From Betaproteobacteria bacterium (GTDB lineage: Bacteria > Pseudomonadota > Gammaproteobacteria > Burkholderiales > Casimicrobiaceae): a stretch of DNA of 7,771 bases. A model generated the notes under the pieces. That model did no database searches, was not told the DNA's origin, and saw only the letters and a program-made list of their open reading frames with translations. A program made the translations under genes and the position numbers. Numbering within the stretch: the first letter of the stretch is position 1; each line of letters starts with the position of its first letter. The stretch covers positions 2,884 through 10,654 of the forward strand of contig VBCZ01000071.1 in assembly GCA_005889025.1 (NCBI GenBank). The letters are read 5' to 3'. Positions 1 through 7,496 of the stretch are shown one piece after another.

Positions 1-128
1 CCCATGAGCGACGCCGGGCCGCCCCAAGGCGCGAACTGCGCCCCCTCGGGGGGGCAGCGCAGCGGCGAGAGCCGCAAGCGTGGGGGCACACCCATGAGCG
101 ACGCCGGGCCGCCCCAAGGCGCGAACTG
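1..128. repeat. Composite GC-rich repeat: unit A (two exact 38-bp copies) and first unit B
   Basis: Positions 1-38 and 91-128 are identical over 38 bp, offset by exactly 90 bp; this is unit A. Between them, 39-90 holds unit B, a run of C, a run of seven G, a short hairpin and a G-run. Unit B contains a perfect 5-bp stem with a GAGA loop (GCGGC 62-66, GCCGC 71-75). The A/B junction also forms a stem (GGCGC 28-32, GCGCC 38-42). Unit A carries an ATG at its fourth base, preceded by the G-rich end of unit B, so each unit looks like a ribosome-binding region plus start codon. The window begins inside the repeat, so its left limit is unknown. Similar unnamed GC-rich repeats are common between genes in Burkholderiales; that comparison is from memory, not a search. 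Confidence 0.85.
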
Positions 129-208
129 GCCTTGCAGGCCGCGGCGTTGCGAGACGCAACGCCTCCTCGTGCCGTCCATGCCGGCGCAGGCCGGCATGGA
201 GCCGCGAC
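128..208. repeat. Hairpin-rich block nested between unit A and unit B of the second repeat copy
   Basis: In the first repeat copy unit A is followed directly by unit B. In the second copy about 80 bp separates them. This block contains three perfect inverted repeats in a row: a 5-bp stem (128-132 with 136-140, 3-nt loop), a 9-bp stem (143-151 with 155-163, 3-nt loop) and a 10-bp stem (175-184 with 191-200, 6-nt loop). There is no T-run after any stem, so a standard intrinsic terminator is not supported in either direction. It resembles a small REP- or MITE-like intergenic hairpin element inserted into the repeat. The exact insertion borders cannot be fixed from two copies. Confidence 0.7.
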
Positions 209-213
209 ACTCG

Positions 214-273
214 GCCCCCTCGGGGGGCAGCGTAGCGGCAAGAGCCGCAAGCGTGGGGGTACACGGATGAGCG
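214..273. repeat. Second copy of unit B, ending across the GST start codon
   Basis: This segment matches 40-100 over about 60 bp with a few substitutions and one fewer G in the G-run (six, not seven). The internal hairpin is kept: GCGGC 235-239 pairs with GCCGC 244-248, and the loop changes from GAGA to AAGA while the stem stays intact. The copy ends with G-rich sequence and an ATG-AGC-G, the same arrangement as the end of the first copy. Here, however, the ATG opens the GST-like gene. The repeat therefore appears to contribute the 5' untranslated region and the first codons of a real gene. Confidence 0.8.
253..260 (+). promoter_or_regulatory. Repeat-derived G-rich ribosome-binding region of the GST gene
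   Basis: GTGGGGGT lies 6 nt before the ATG at 267. It is a poor match to AGGAGG but is the only purine/G-rich element at proper spacing, and it favours the ATG at 267 over the in-frame ATG at 279, which has no such element. The G-run belongs to the repeat, so translation initiation of this gene seems to depend on repeat sequence. Confidence 0.45.
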
Positions 274-911
274 CACCAATGAGCGCGATCGAGCTGCACG
301 GTTGCCGCGGTTGCGGATCGGCCGTGGTCGAGGTGATGCTCGAATGGGCCGGCGTCGAATTCACGTATCGCGAGGTCGAGTCGTGGGAGCCCGGACCTGC
401 GACCGACGCGCTGAAAGCGATCAATCCGCTCGCGCAGGTACCGACGCTCAAGCTTGCCGACGGGACGATCGTCACCGAAAGCGCGGCGATTATTATCGCG
501 CTCGCCGAGTGGCATCCCCGCGCCGGCTTGCTGCCGCCGCCCGACGATACGCGCCGAGCGCAGGCGCCGAGGTGGATCGCATTCATTGCCGGCAATATGT
601 ATCCGGCGATCAGCGTGGGAGACTTTCCGGAACGCTGGGTCAAAAGCGACGCCGCCCGCGCAGAGCTCAAGGATGGCTGTGTCGAGCGCCTGAAGGCCTA
701 CTGGGGCATCCTGGAGCAGTCTCTCGATCCCGGACCGTACCTGCTGGGCGAGGAAATCTGTGCACTCGATGTGTACGCCGCGATGCTTTCCCGCTGGAGG
801 CCGGGACGGACATGGATCGATGCCAATTGCCCCCGCGTTGCCGGGTCGATCGCGCTGACCGAGCAGCATCCGATCGTGGTGCGCGTGTGGGCGCGCAACT
901 TCAAGCGCTGA
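267..911 (+). CDS. Glutathione S-transferase-like protein
   Basis: A 214-residue protein with a GST layout: an N-terminal thioredoxin-fold half (about residues 7-85) and a helical C-terminal half (about 95-210). Landmarks are NPLAQVPTL, which carries the cis-proline that helps hold glutathione, and TESAAI, the usual binding site for its gamma-glutamyl part. The active-site loop is GCRGCGSA, giving a Cys-x-x-Cys at residues 13 and 16. Many relatives have serine where the second cysteine stands, so a redox or cysteine-based activity is possible. The substrate is unknown and the protein is probably cytosolic. The start at 267 was chosen for its G-rich upstream element. The frame is open further upstream to a TTG at 132, but that stretch is repeat sequence. 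ATG 279 is an alternative. The gene ends 23 nt before carB and is probably cotranscribed with it. Confidence 0.85.
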   Translation: MSAPMSAIELHGCRGCGSAVVEVMLEWAGVEFTYREVESWEPGPATDALKAINPLAQVPTLKLADGTIVTESAAIIIALAEWHPRAGLLPPPDDTRRAQAPRWIAFIAGNMYPAISVGDFPERWVKSDAARAELKDGCVERLKAYWGILEQSLDPGPYLLGEEICALDVYAAMLSRWRPGRTWIDANCPRVAGSIALTEQHPIVVRVWARNFKR

Positions 912-934
912 TGGCCCCACAGAAGCTTTAGACC

Positions 935-4174
<3,240 letters not shown>

Positions 4175-4222
4175 CGATCAACCGTAGTTCCGACCGGACA
4201 CGCGACGGACGAGGCGGGCGCA

Positions 4223-4242
4223 CCGCCCTCCAAGGCGGGCGG
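4223..4242 (+). terminator. Weak hairpin between carB and greA
   Basis: CCGCCC (4223-4228) can pair with GGGCGG (4237-4242) around an 8-nt loop, and a short ATTTCT follows. The U-tract is too poor for a confident intrinsic terminator. It could slow or partly end transcription leaving carB, or be chance in GC-rich DNA. The 109-nt gap between carB and the chosen greA start otherwise shows no clear promoter. Confidence 0.25.
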
Positions 4243-4283
4243 CGATTTCTCCCGCGGCTATCGTGCCCAGAGCGATATTGCAC

Positions 4284-4760
4284 ATGAAGAAAGTTCCGCT
4301 GACGCAAGCCGGCGCCGAAAAGCTCAGATCCGAGCTGCACCACCTGAAGACCGTCGACCGGCCGGCGATCATCGCGGCGATTGCCGACGCGCGATCGCAC
4401 GGCGACCTGTCGGAAAATGCCGAGTACGAGGCGGCCAGGGAGCGGCAGGGGTTTCTGGAAGGCCGGATTTCGCGGATCGAGGCCAAGCTCGCGCTGGCGC
4501 ACATCGTCAACCCGGCCGAGGTCGACGCGGAAGGACGCATTGTCTTTGGGGCGACGGTCGAGCTCGAGGATCTCGAAACCGGGGCAGAAGTGCGCTATCA
4601 GATCGTCGGCGACGACGAAGCCGATATCAAGGCAGGCAAGATCTCGGTCGAGTCGCCCATCGCACGCGCGCTGATCGGCAAGAGCGCCGGAGACGTTGCC
4701 GAAGTGCAGGCTCCGGGCGGCGTCCGCGAATACGAGGTGCTCGGGGTCAGCTACGTCTAG
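4284..4760 (+). CDS. greA: Transcription elongation factor GreA
   Basis: A 158-residue protein, the same length as E. coli GreA. GreA enters the secondary channel of RNA polymerase and stimulates cleavage of backtracked transcripts, freeing stalled complexes. The N-terminal half (1 to about 76) is the antiparallel coiled coil. Its tip carries GDLSENAEYEAARERQG, with Asp41 and Glu44 at the positions known to act at the polymerase active site. The C-terminal half (about 80-158) is the FKBP-like polymerase-binding domain, with the expected ISVESPIARALIGK and late EYEVL motifs. The ATG at 4284 is preferred because MKKVPLT matches the usual GreA start; an in-frame GTG at 4263 would add seven atypical residues. 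No strong ribosome-binding site is seen. It follows carB on the same strand and converges on yhbY. Confidence 0.97.
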   Translation: MKKVPLTQAGAEKLRSELHHLKTVDRPAIIAAIADARSHGDLSENAEYEAARERQGFLEGRISRIEAKLALAHIVNPAEVDAEGRIVFGATVELEDLETGAEVRYQIVGDDEADIKAGKISVESPIARALIGKSAGDVAEVQAPGGVREYEVLGVSYV

Positions 4761-4773
4761 CGAATCGAATACG

Positions 4774-4795
4774 GCAGAGGCCCTTTAGGCGCTGC
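4774..4795. terminator. Imperfect hairpin in the greA/yhbY convergent gap
   Basis: GCAG (4774-4777) pairs with CTGC (4792-4795), and GCC (4780-4782) with GGC (4788-4790), separated by a small internal loop. It spans the end of yhbY and the 24-nt gap between the two convergent stop codons. It is short and lacks a U-run in either direction, so a two-way terminator role is only a possibility suggested by position. Confidence 0.2.
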
Positions 4796-5306
4796 GACCC
4801 CGGCCGCGCCTGCGTGTAGCGCCAGATGTCCCGCTGAGCGGCCTGCGCGGCCCCACTGCGGCCGGAGGTCGCGCCGCCGTCCTGGCGACAGGGTTTCGCG
4901 GACGACGCGCCTGCGGAGTGGACTTGGCCATCGCTTTTCCCTTGTTCCGATCGAGAGTGGATTTGCCGGCCCGCGTGCGCTTTGCACCGGATACGTTCCG
5001 AGTCGATTCCGCCGGCTCGCGCTCGGGAGCGCTCTCCGGCGCCGGCCGCCATAGGACGAGCAGCTTGCCGATTTGCTGCACGGGCGCCGCATCGAGCGCC
5101 GCGCAAATACGATCGAGCAGCGCACGACGCTCGTCGCGTGCCTCGCTGAAAACGCGCACCTTGATCAATTCGTGAGCGCGCAGATTGACGTCGATTTCAC
5201 GGATCACCGCCGGCGTCAGCCCGTGCTGACCGACGCGGACGACGGGATGCAGATGATGCGCCTTGGCCCGAAGCTCTCGACGTCGTGCGGGTGTGATCGG
5301 CGGCAT
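4785..5306 (-). CDS. yhbY: YhbY-type ribosome-associated RNA-binding protein with basic tail
   Basis: A 173-residue protein. Residues about 3-88 are a CRM (CRS1-YhbY) domain closely resembling E. coli YhbY: HPVVRVGQHGLTPAVIREID, then HELIKVRV, and QIGKLLVLWRP at the end. The GQHG loop at 26-29 corresponds to the KH-like GxxG RNA-contact loop. The family associates with pre-50S ribosomal particles and is thought to act in large-subunit assembly. E. coli YhbY is only 97 residues. Here a tail of roughly 83 residues, rich in Arg, Ala, Pro, Lys and Ser and probably disordered, follows the domain. The tail keeps one open frame to TAA at 4785. The gene is convergent with greA, and its start lies 53 nt from the end of the ACT gene on the same strand. 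No Shine-Dalgarno sequence precedes the ATG. Confidence 0.95.
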   Translation of the reverse strand: MPPITPARRRELRAKAHHLHPVVRVGQHGLTPAVIREIDVNLRAHELIKVRVFSEARDERRALLDRICAALDAAPVQQIGKLLVLWRPAPESAPEREPAESTRNVSGAKRTRAGKSTLDRNKGKAMAKSTPQARRPRNPVARTAARPPAAVGPRRPLSGTSGATRRRGRGRSA

Positions 5307-5312
5307 TCGAGG

Positions 5313-5318
5313 ATATTA
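5313..5318 (-). promoter_or_regulatory. Possible -10 box immediately upstream of yhbY
   Basis: On the minus strand TAATAT ends 6 nt before the yhbY ATG, a near-consensus -10 hexamer (TATAAT) in otherwise GC-rich DNA. Initiation about 7 nt downstream would place the transcript start at or next to the ATG, giving a leaderless mRNA. This fits the absence of a Shine-Dalgarno sequence. No good -35 element is present at 16-18 bp spacing, so the call is weak. Confidence 0.3.
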
Positions 5319-5359
5319 GCGCACGCGGGAAGCTTCGCAGCGCCGCGCATGTCCGGCCC

Positions 5360-5776
5360 TTAGCGTGCGCCCAGCAGCCGCGCGGCCTTGCCAACCGATT
5401 TCTGCTTGACCCAGAAGATCGCTCCGAACCGGCCGCGCCCCGCGGTAACGGCATCGACGGCGGTGACGCTTATCTTGGCATTGGCAAGCTTGCCAAGGAG
5501 CGAAGTCAGCGCGCCGACTCTGTCGTCGCCCTGGAGCAGGAAGCCGGTCTTGCGCTGGCTCAGCTTGAGTCCGGCCTTCTTGGCGGCCCGACGCAGCGCA
5601 GCGCTGTTTTCCGGCACGAGATCGAGCTGGCCCTTGCCGCCGCCGCTTGGAAAACCGGAGAAGGCGAGGAGATTGACTCCCTCGCTCGCCAGCGCCGACA
5701 GAATTTTGGCACCTTGTCCGGCGCGGTTCGGCACCATGACGTAGAAGTAATCGACCCTGCGCAGACTGTGGCTCAT
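5360..5776 (-). CDS. Small tandem ACT-domain protein
   Basis: A 138-residue protein that appears to consist of two ACT-type beta-alpha-beta units and nothing else. Unit 1 spans about 8-72 (VDYFYVMVPNRAGQGAKILS, then ALASEGVNLLAFSGFP). Unit 2 spans about 77-135 (GFLLQGDDRVGALTSLLGKL, then ANAKISVTAVDAV). The DRVGAL stretch, ahead of a helix, is the typical ACT turn that binds amino acids or other small ligands. Stand-alone ACT proteins usually sense a metabolite, but no ligand can be named here. The start at 5776 is supported by GGGAGGA 4 nt upstream. The same frame is open to an ATG at 5941, but that would overlap the SRPBCC gene and add a low-complexity arginine-rich segment. It lies 83 nt after the SRPBCC gene and 53 nt before yhbY, all on the minus strand. 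Confidence 0.85.
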   Translation of the reverse strand: MSHSLRRVDYFYVMVPNRAGQGAKILSALASEGVNLLAFSGFPSGGGKGQLDLVPENSAALRRAAKKAGLKLSQRKTGFLLQGDDRVGALTSLLGKLANAKISVTAVDAVTAGRGRFGAIFWVKQKSVGKAARLLGAR

Positions 5777-5780
5777 CCCA

Positions 5781-5787
5781 TCCTCCC
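5781..5787 (-). promoter_or_regulatory. Shine-Dalgarno deciding the ACT-protein start
   Basis: GGGAGGA on the minus strand lies 4 nt before the ATG at 5776. It is one of the best ribosome-binding sites in the window and decides for the short 138-residue form over the 193-residue extension beginning at 5941. Confidence 0.75.
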
Positions 5788-5798
5788 GTTTGCGATCA

Positions 5799-5819
5799 TT
5801 GCGCAAATCCGCAGCGCAA
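5799..5819. other. Inverted repeat between the SRPBCC and ACT genes
   Basis: TTGCGC (5799-5804) and GCGCAA (5814-5819) form a perfect 6-bp inverted repeat around a 9-nt centre, in the 83-nt gap upstream of the ACT gene. It could be a weak hairpin after the SRPBCC gene or a regulator-binding dyad. There is no U-run and no recognised promoter beside it, so its role is unknown. Confidence 0.3.
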
Positions 5820-5859
5820 CTTTGAAACTCGCGCGCGCCGCCGTCAAGGCCCTCCGCAA

Positions 5860-6333
5860 TCAGAATGTTCCCAGCAAGCGGACGCCGAGATGGCGCGCGA
5901 GGCCTTTTCCGCCTTCCGCCATCACCTCGTTGTGGTTCCACCGGAAAGCAGGCTCAAGGAGCGGCGAAAATAGCCTCATCCAGGCCTTGGTCACGGCGAC
6001 CGTCCAGTCGTAGCGAACGCGCGTGGTCGCATGGTCCGGAACAAGCCGCCAGCGTCCCGTGCCGGACAAATCTCCTTCAGCCGTGCCTTCGATCAGCGTC
6101 GGCCGCTGGATCGCAGATATGCGCATTTGGAACGACAGCCGATACGGAAGCCTGCTTGCCCAGGTATAGCGGCGCAGAGCGCCAAGCCCTTCGGCGCCGC
6201 CCTGCTGCAACAGGTCGACCTTGCACACATAGCGCCACCACTGCGGCCACGTTTCGACCGCGACGAGTGCATCCCACACGCGATCGATCGGCGCATCCAG
6301 ATGCCAATGCGTCACGAGCGCAAACTGGGTCAT
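5860..6333 (-). CDS. SRPBCC-family (START-like / polyketide cyclase-type) protein
   Basis: A 157-residue single-domain protein. It shows the expected SRPBCC pattern: an opening strand followed by VWDALVAVETWPQWWRYV (residues about 19-36), a middle sheet (about 52-112, including RLSFQMRI and GRWRLVPD), and a long C-terminal helix (about 113-150). The helix carries FRWNHNEVMAEGGKGL, often seen in the polyketide cyclase/dehydrase subgroup. The fold makes a deep hydrophobic pocket; members bind lipids or aromatic compounds or act as cyclases. No catalytic residues are recognised here and no ligand can be given. The ATG at 6333 overlaps the VOC stop codon (ATGA, 4 nt), and there is no separate ribosome-binding site, which implies translational coupling to the VOC gene. 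No signal peptide is visible. Confidence 0.87.
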   Translation of the reverse strand: MTQFALVTHWHLDAPIDRVWDALVAVETWPQWWRYVCKVDLLQQGGAEGLGALRRYTWASRLPYRLSFQMRISAIQRPTLIEGTAEGDLSGTGRWRLVPDHATTRVRYDWTVAVTKAWMRLFSPLLEPAFRWNHNEVMAEGGKGLARHLGVRLLGTF

Positions 6334-6749
6334 GGCAGCGCCGTCGCGTCGCTTATGTAGTTGGAAATTTCGATGAGGTTGAGATCGAGATCGCGGAAAT
6401 AAAACGACCGCAACGCGCCGGTGGCCCCGGTCCGATCGACGGGCCCTAGTTCGATTTCAACCCTCTCGGCGCGCACGTGCGCCATTGCCTTTTCCAGCGG
6501 CGTCGTCGTGATGAAGCACACATCGGCCGAACCGGGCATGGGCGCGTTGGCGTGCGGCTGATATTCGTGTCCGGCGAGATGCAAGTTGATTTTCTGCCTG
6601 CCAAACTGGAGCGCGGTGCGGCCCTGCCCAAACGTCACCACCTGCATGCCCAGCACACGACGATAGAAATCGCAGCAGCGCTCGATACTCGCTACGGTGA
6701 AGACGATGTGGTCGAGACGGTCGATTTGCAGGGGCTTGATTTGATTCAT
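6330..6749 (-). CDS. VOC-family (glyoxalase / extradiol dioxygenase fold) protein
   Basis: A 139-residue protein with the two beta-alpha-beta-beta-beta modules of one VOC domain: about 11-60 (DHIVFTVASIERCCDFYRRV, then LGMQVVTFGQGRTALQFG) and about 73-131 (SADVCFITTTPL, then GPVDRTGATG and NLIEISNY). Candidate metal ligands are His14, His57 and Glu127, at the usual VOC positions. It resembles small glyoxalase-like proteins of enteric bacteria such as Salmonella STM3117, by recollection rather than search; their substrates are poorly known. The normal RDPDGNLIE motif reads RDLDLNLIE here. The start at 6749 has GGAG about 9 nt upstream. The gene ends inside the SRPBCC start codon, so the two are likely made together. 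Confidence 0.9.
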   Translation of the reverse strand: MNQIKPLQIDRLDHIVFTVASIERCCDFYRRVLGMQVVTFGQGRTALQFGRQKINLHLAGHEYQPHANAPMPGSADVCFITTTPLEKAMAHVRAERVEIELGPVDRTGATGALRSFYFRDLDLNLIEISNYISDATALP

Positions 6750-6905
6750 CGCTGGACGCTCCGGTGATCGCTCGGTCGCGCTTCAAAGGATCCAGGCCGC
6801 CGATGCGCCCGCACAAGCCCTGCCGGGGTGCTTTGGAAAGCCTCGCGCGAGCATTGCCAGCCATTGCAAAAGATCGAGATACTCCAATGCTCCTCTCCAG
6901 GCCGC
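6750..6905 (-). other. 156-nt gap with a 40-codon open frame continuing past the formyltransferase stop
   Basis: No established gene lies here. On the minus strand, in frame with the formyltransferase and directly after its TAG, 40 sense codons run from 6905 to 6786 before a TGA at 6785-6783. A TTG codon at 6887 within it follows AGAGGAG with only 2 nt spacing and would give 34 residues beginning with a hydrophobic stretch (residues 2-14 EYLDLLQWLAMLA). This could be a small membrane peptide gene, the worn end of a former longer protein, or chance. The remainder up to the VOC start shows no clear promoter or terminator. Confidence 0.25.
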
Positions 6906-7496
6906 CTACCCTGGAGTCATGGGTGCCCTGGTCGCAAACTGTTCGTCCTGCGGCTTGGCGGGAAGTGTTCCATGCTCACGGGCGTAGCCGACGACGCGCG
7001 CGATGAGGTCGAGCCCCATCGGCGCGAGCGCACGCTCCCATAGCTCGCGGCTGGTTTCGCCTTTTTTGACGAAGCACCACTCCTGCGCGGCAATTGCGCC
7101 CGCATCCAGGCGCTCCGCCAGATGGTAAATTGAGCCGCCGGCGATCGGATCGCCTTCCCGAATGGTCCACTCGACCGCCGCGATGCCGCGATGGCGCGGC
7201 AACAGCGAAGGGTGGTAGCCAATGCCGCCCAGTCGCGACCGGGCGAGCGCTTCCGCGCTGACTCGCGCATGACTGTGCGCAGTGATGATCAAGTCGGTCC
7301 CGGGGGCGATTGCGCTCGCGGGAACAATACGAGGATTGTCCAGGACCGCAACTTCGATCCCCGCGATTTGCGCCGCAACGCTCAATCGGTCGTCCTGCGC
7401 GGGTGCCACGACGCGCGCGATGTCCACGCCTTCCTTGAGCAACCGATCGAGCGTGGCCGCGCCGAAATACCGCGATCCGACAAGCGTTACTCTCAT
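6906..7496 (-). CDS. Short formyltransferase-like protein (Fmt/PurN fold)
   Basis: A 196-residue protein with the formyl-transferase Rossmann fold: N-terminal RVTLVGSRYFG, then YHPSLLPRHRG (94-104), GDPIAGGSIYHLAERLDAG (115-133) and a closing PQDEQFATRAP. Known members transfer a formyl group from 10-formyltetrahydrofolate using an Asn-His-Asp set. His95 and Asp131 are present, but the place of the Asn two residues before the His is Gly93. At 196 residues it lacks the C-terminal tRNA-binding domain of Fmt (about 310 residues), so it is unlikely to be methionyl-tRNA formyltransferase; length is nearer PurN (about 212), though sequence motifs look more Fmt-like. Substrate unknown; sugar-amine or other N-formylation is possible, as is loss of activity. 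The start at 7496 has AGGAG 5 nt upstream. It leads a minus-strand run towards VOC, SRPBCC, ACT and yhbY. Confidence 0.85.
   Translation of the reverse strand: MRVTLVGSRYFGAATLDRLLKEGVDIARVVAPAQDDRLSVAAQIAGIEVAVLDNPRIVPASAIAPGTDLIITAHSHARVSAEALARSRLGGIGYHPSLLPRHRGIAAVEWTIREGDPIAGGSIYHLAERLDAGAIAAQEWCFVKKGETSRELWERALAPMGLDLIARVVGYAREHGTLPAKPQDEQFATRAPMTPG

Noticed and set aside
132..266. Upstream in-frame extension of the GST gene to a TTG
   Set aside because: The added residues are encoded by the hairpin block and repeat unit B and do not belong to a GST fold; the repeat simply keeps the frame open.
4..270. 88-codon plus-strand frame across the repeats, encoding MSDAGPPQGAN twice
   Set aside because: The 90-bp repeat period is a multiple of three, so the duplicated peptide follows from the DNA repeat. 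Composition is repeat-like and no family is recognised.
1..273. Possible CRISPR array from the repeated 38-bp unit
   Set aside because: Only two exact copies; the intervening 52 bp is itself repeated nearby, so it is not a unique spacer, and no cas gene is present.
4263..4283. GTG start adding seven residues to GreA
   Set aside because: The family begins close to the ATG at 4284, which gives exactly 158 residues and places Asp41/Glu44 at their known positions.
5777..5941. N-terminal extension of the ACT protein to 193 residues
   Set aside because: It would overlap the SRPBCC gene and add low-complexity sequence, whereas the internal ATG at 5776 has a strong GGGAGGA site.
4785..7496. A defence or biosynthetic island in the minus-strand small genes
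   Set aside because: No nuclease, NTPase, toxin, synthase or transporter is visible. The families are generic small-molecule folds and composition is like the rest of the window.
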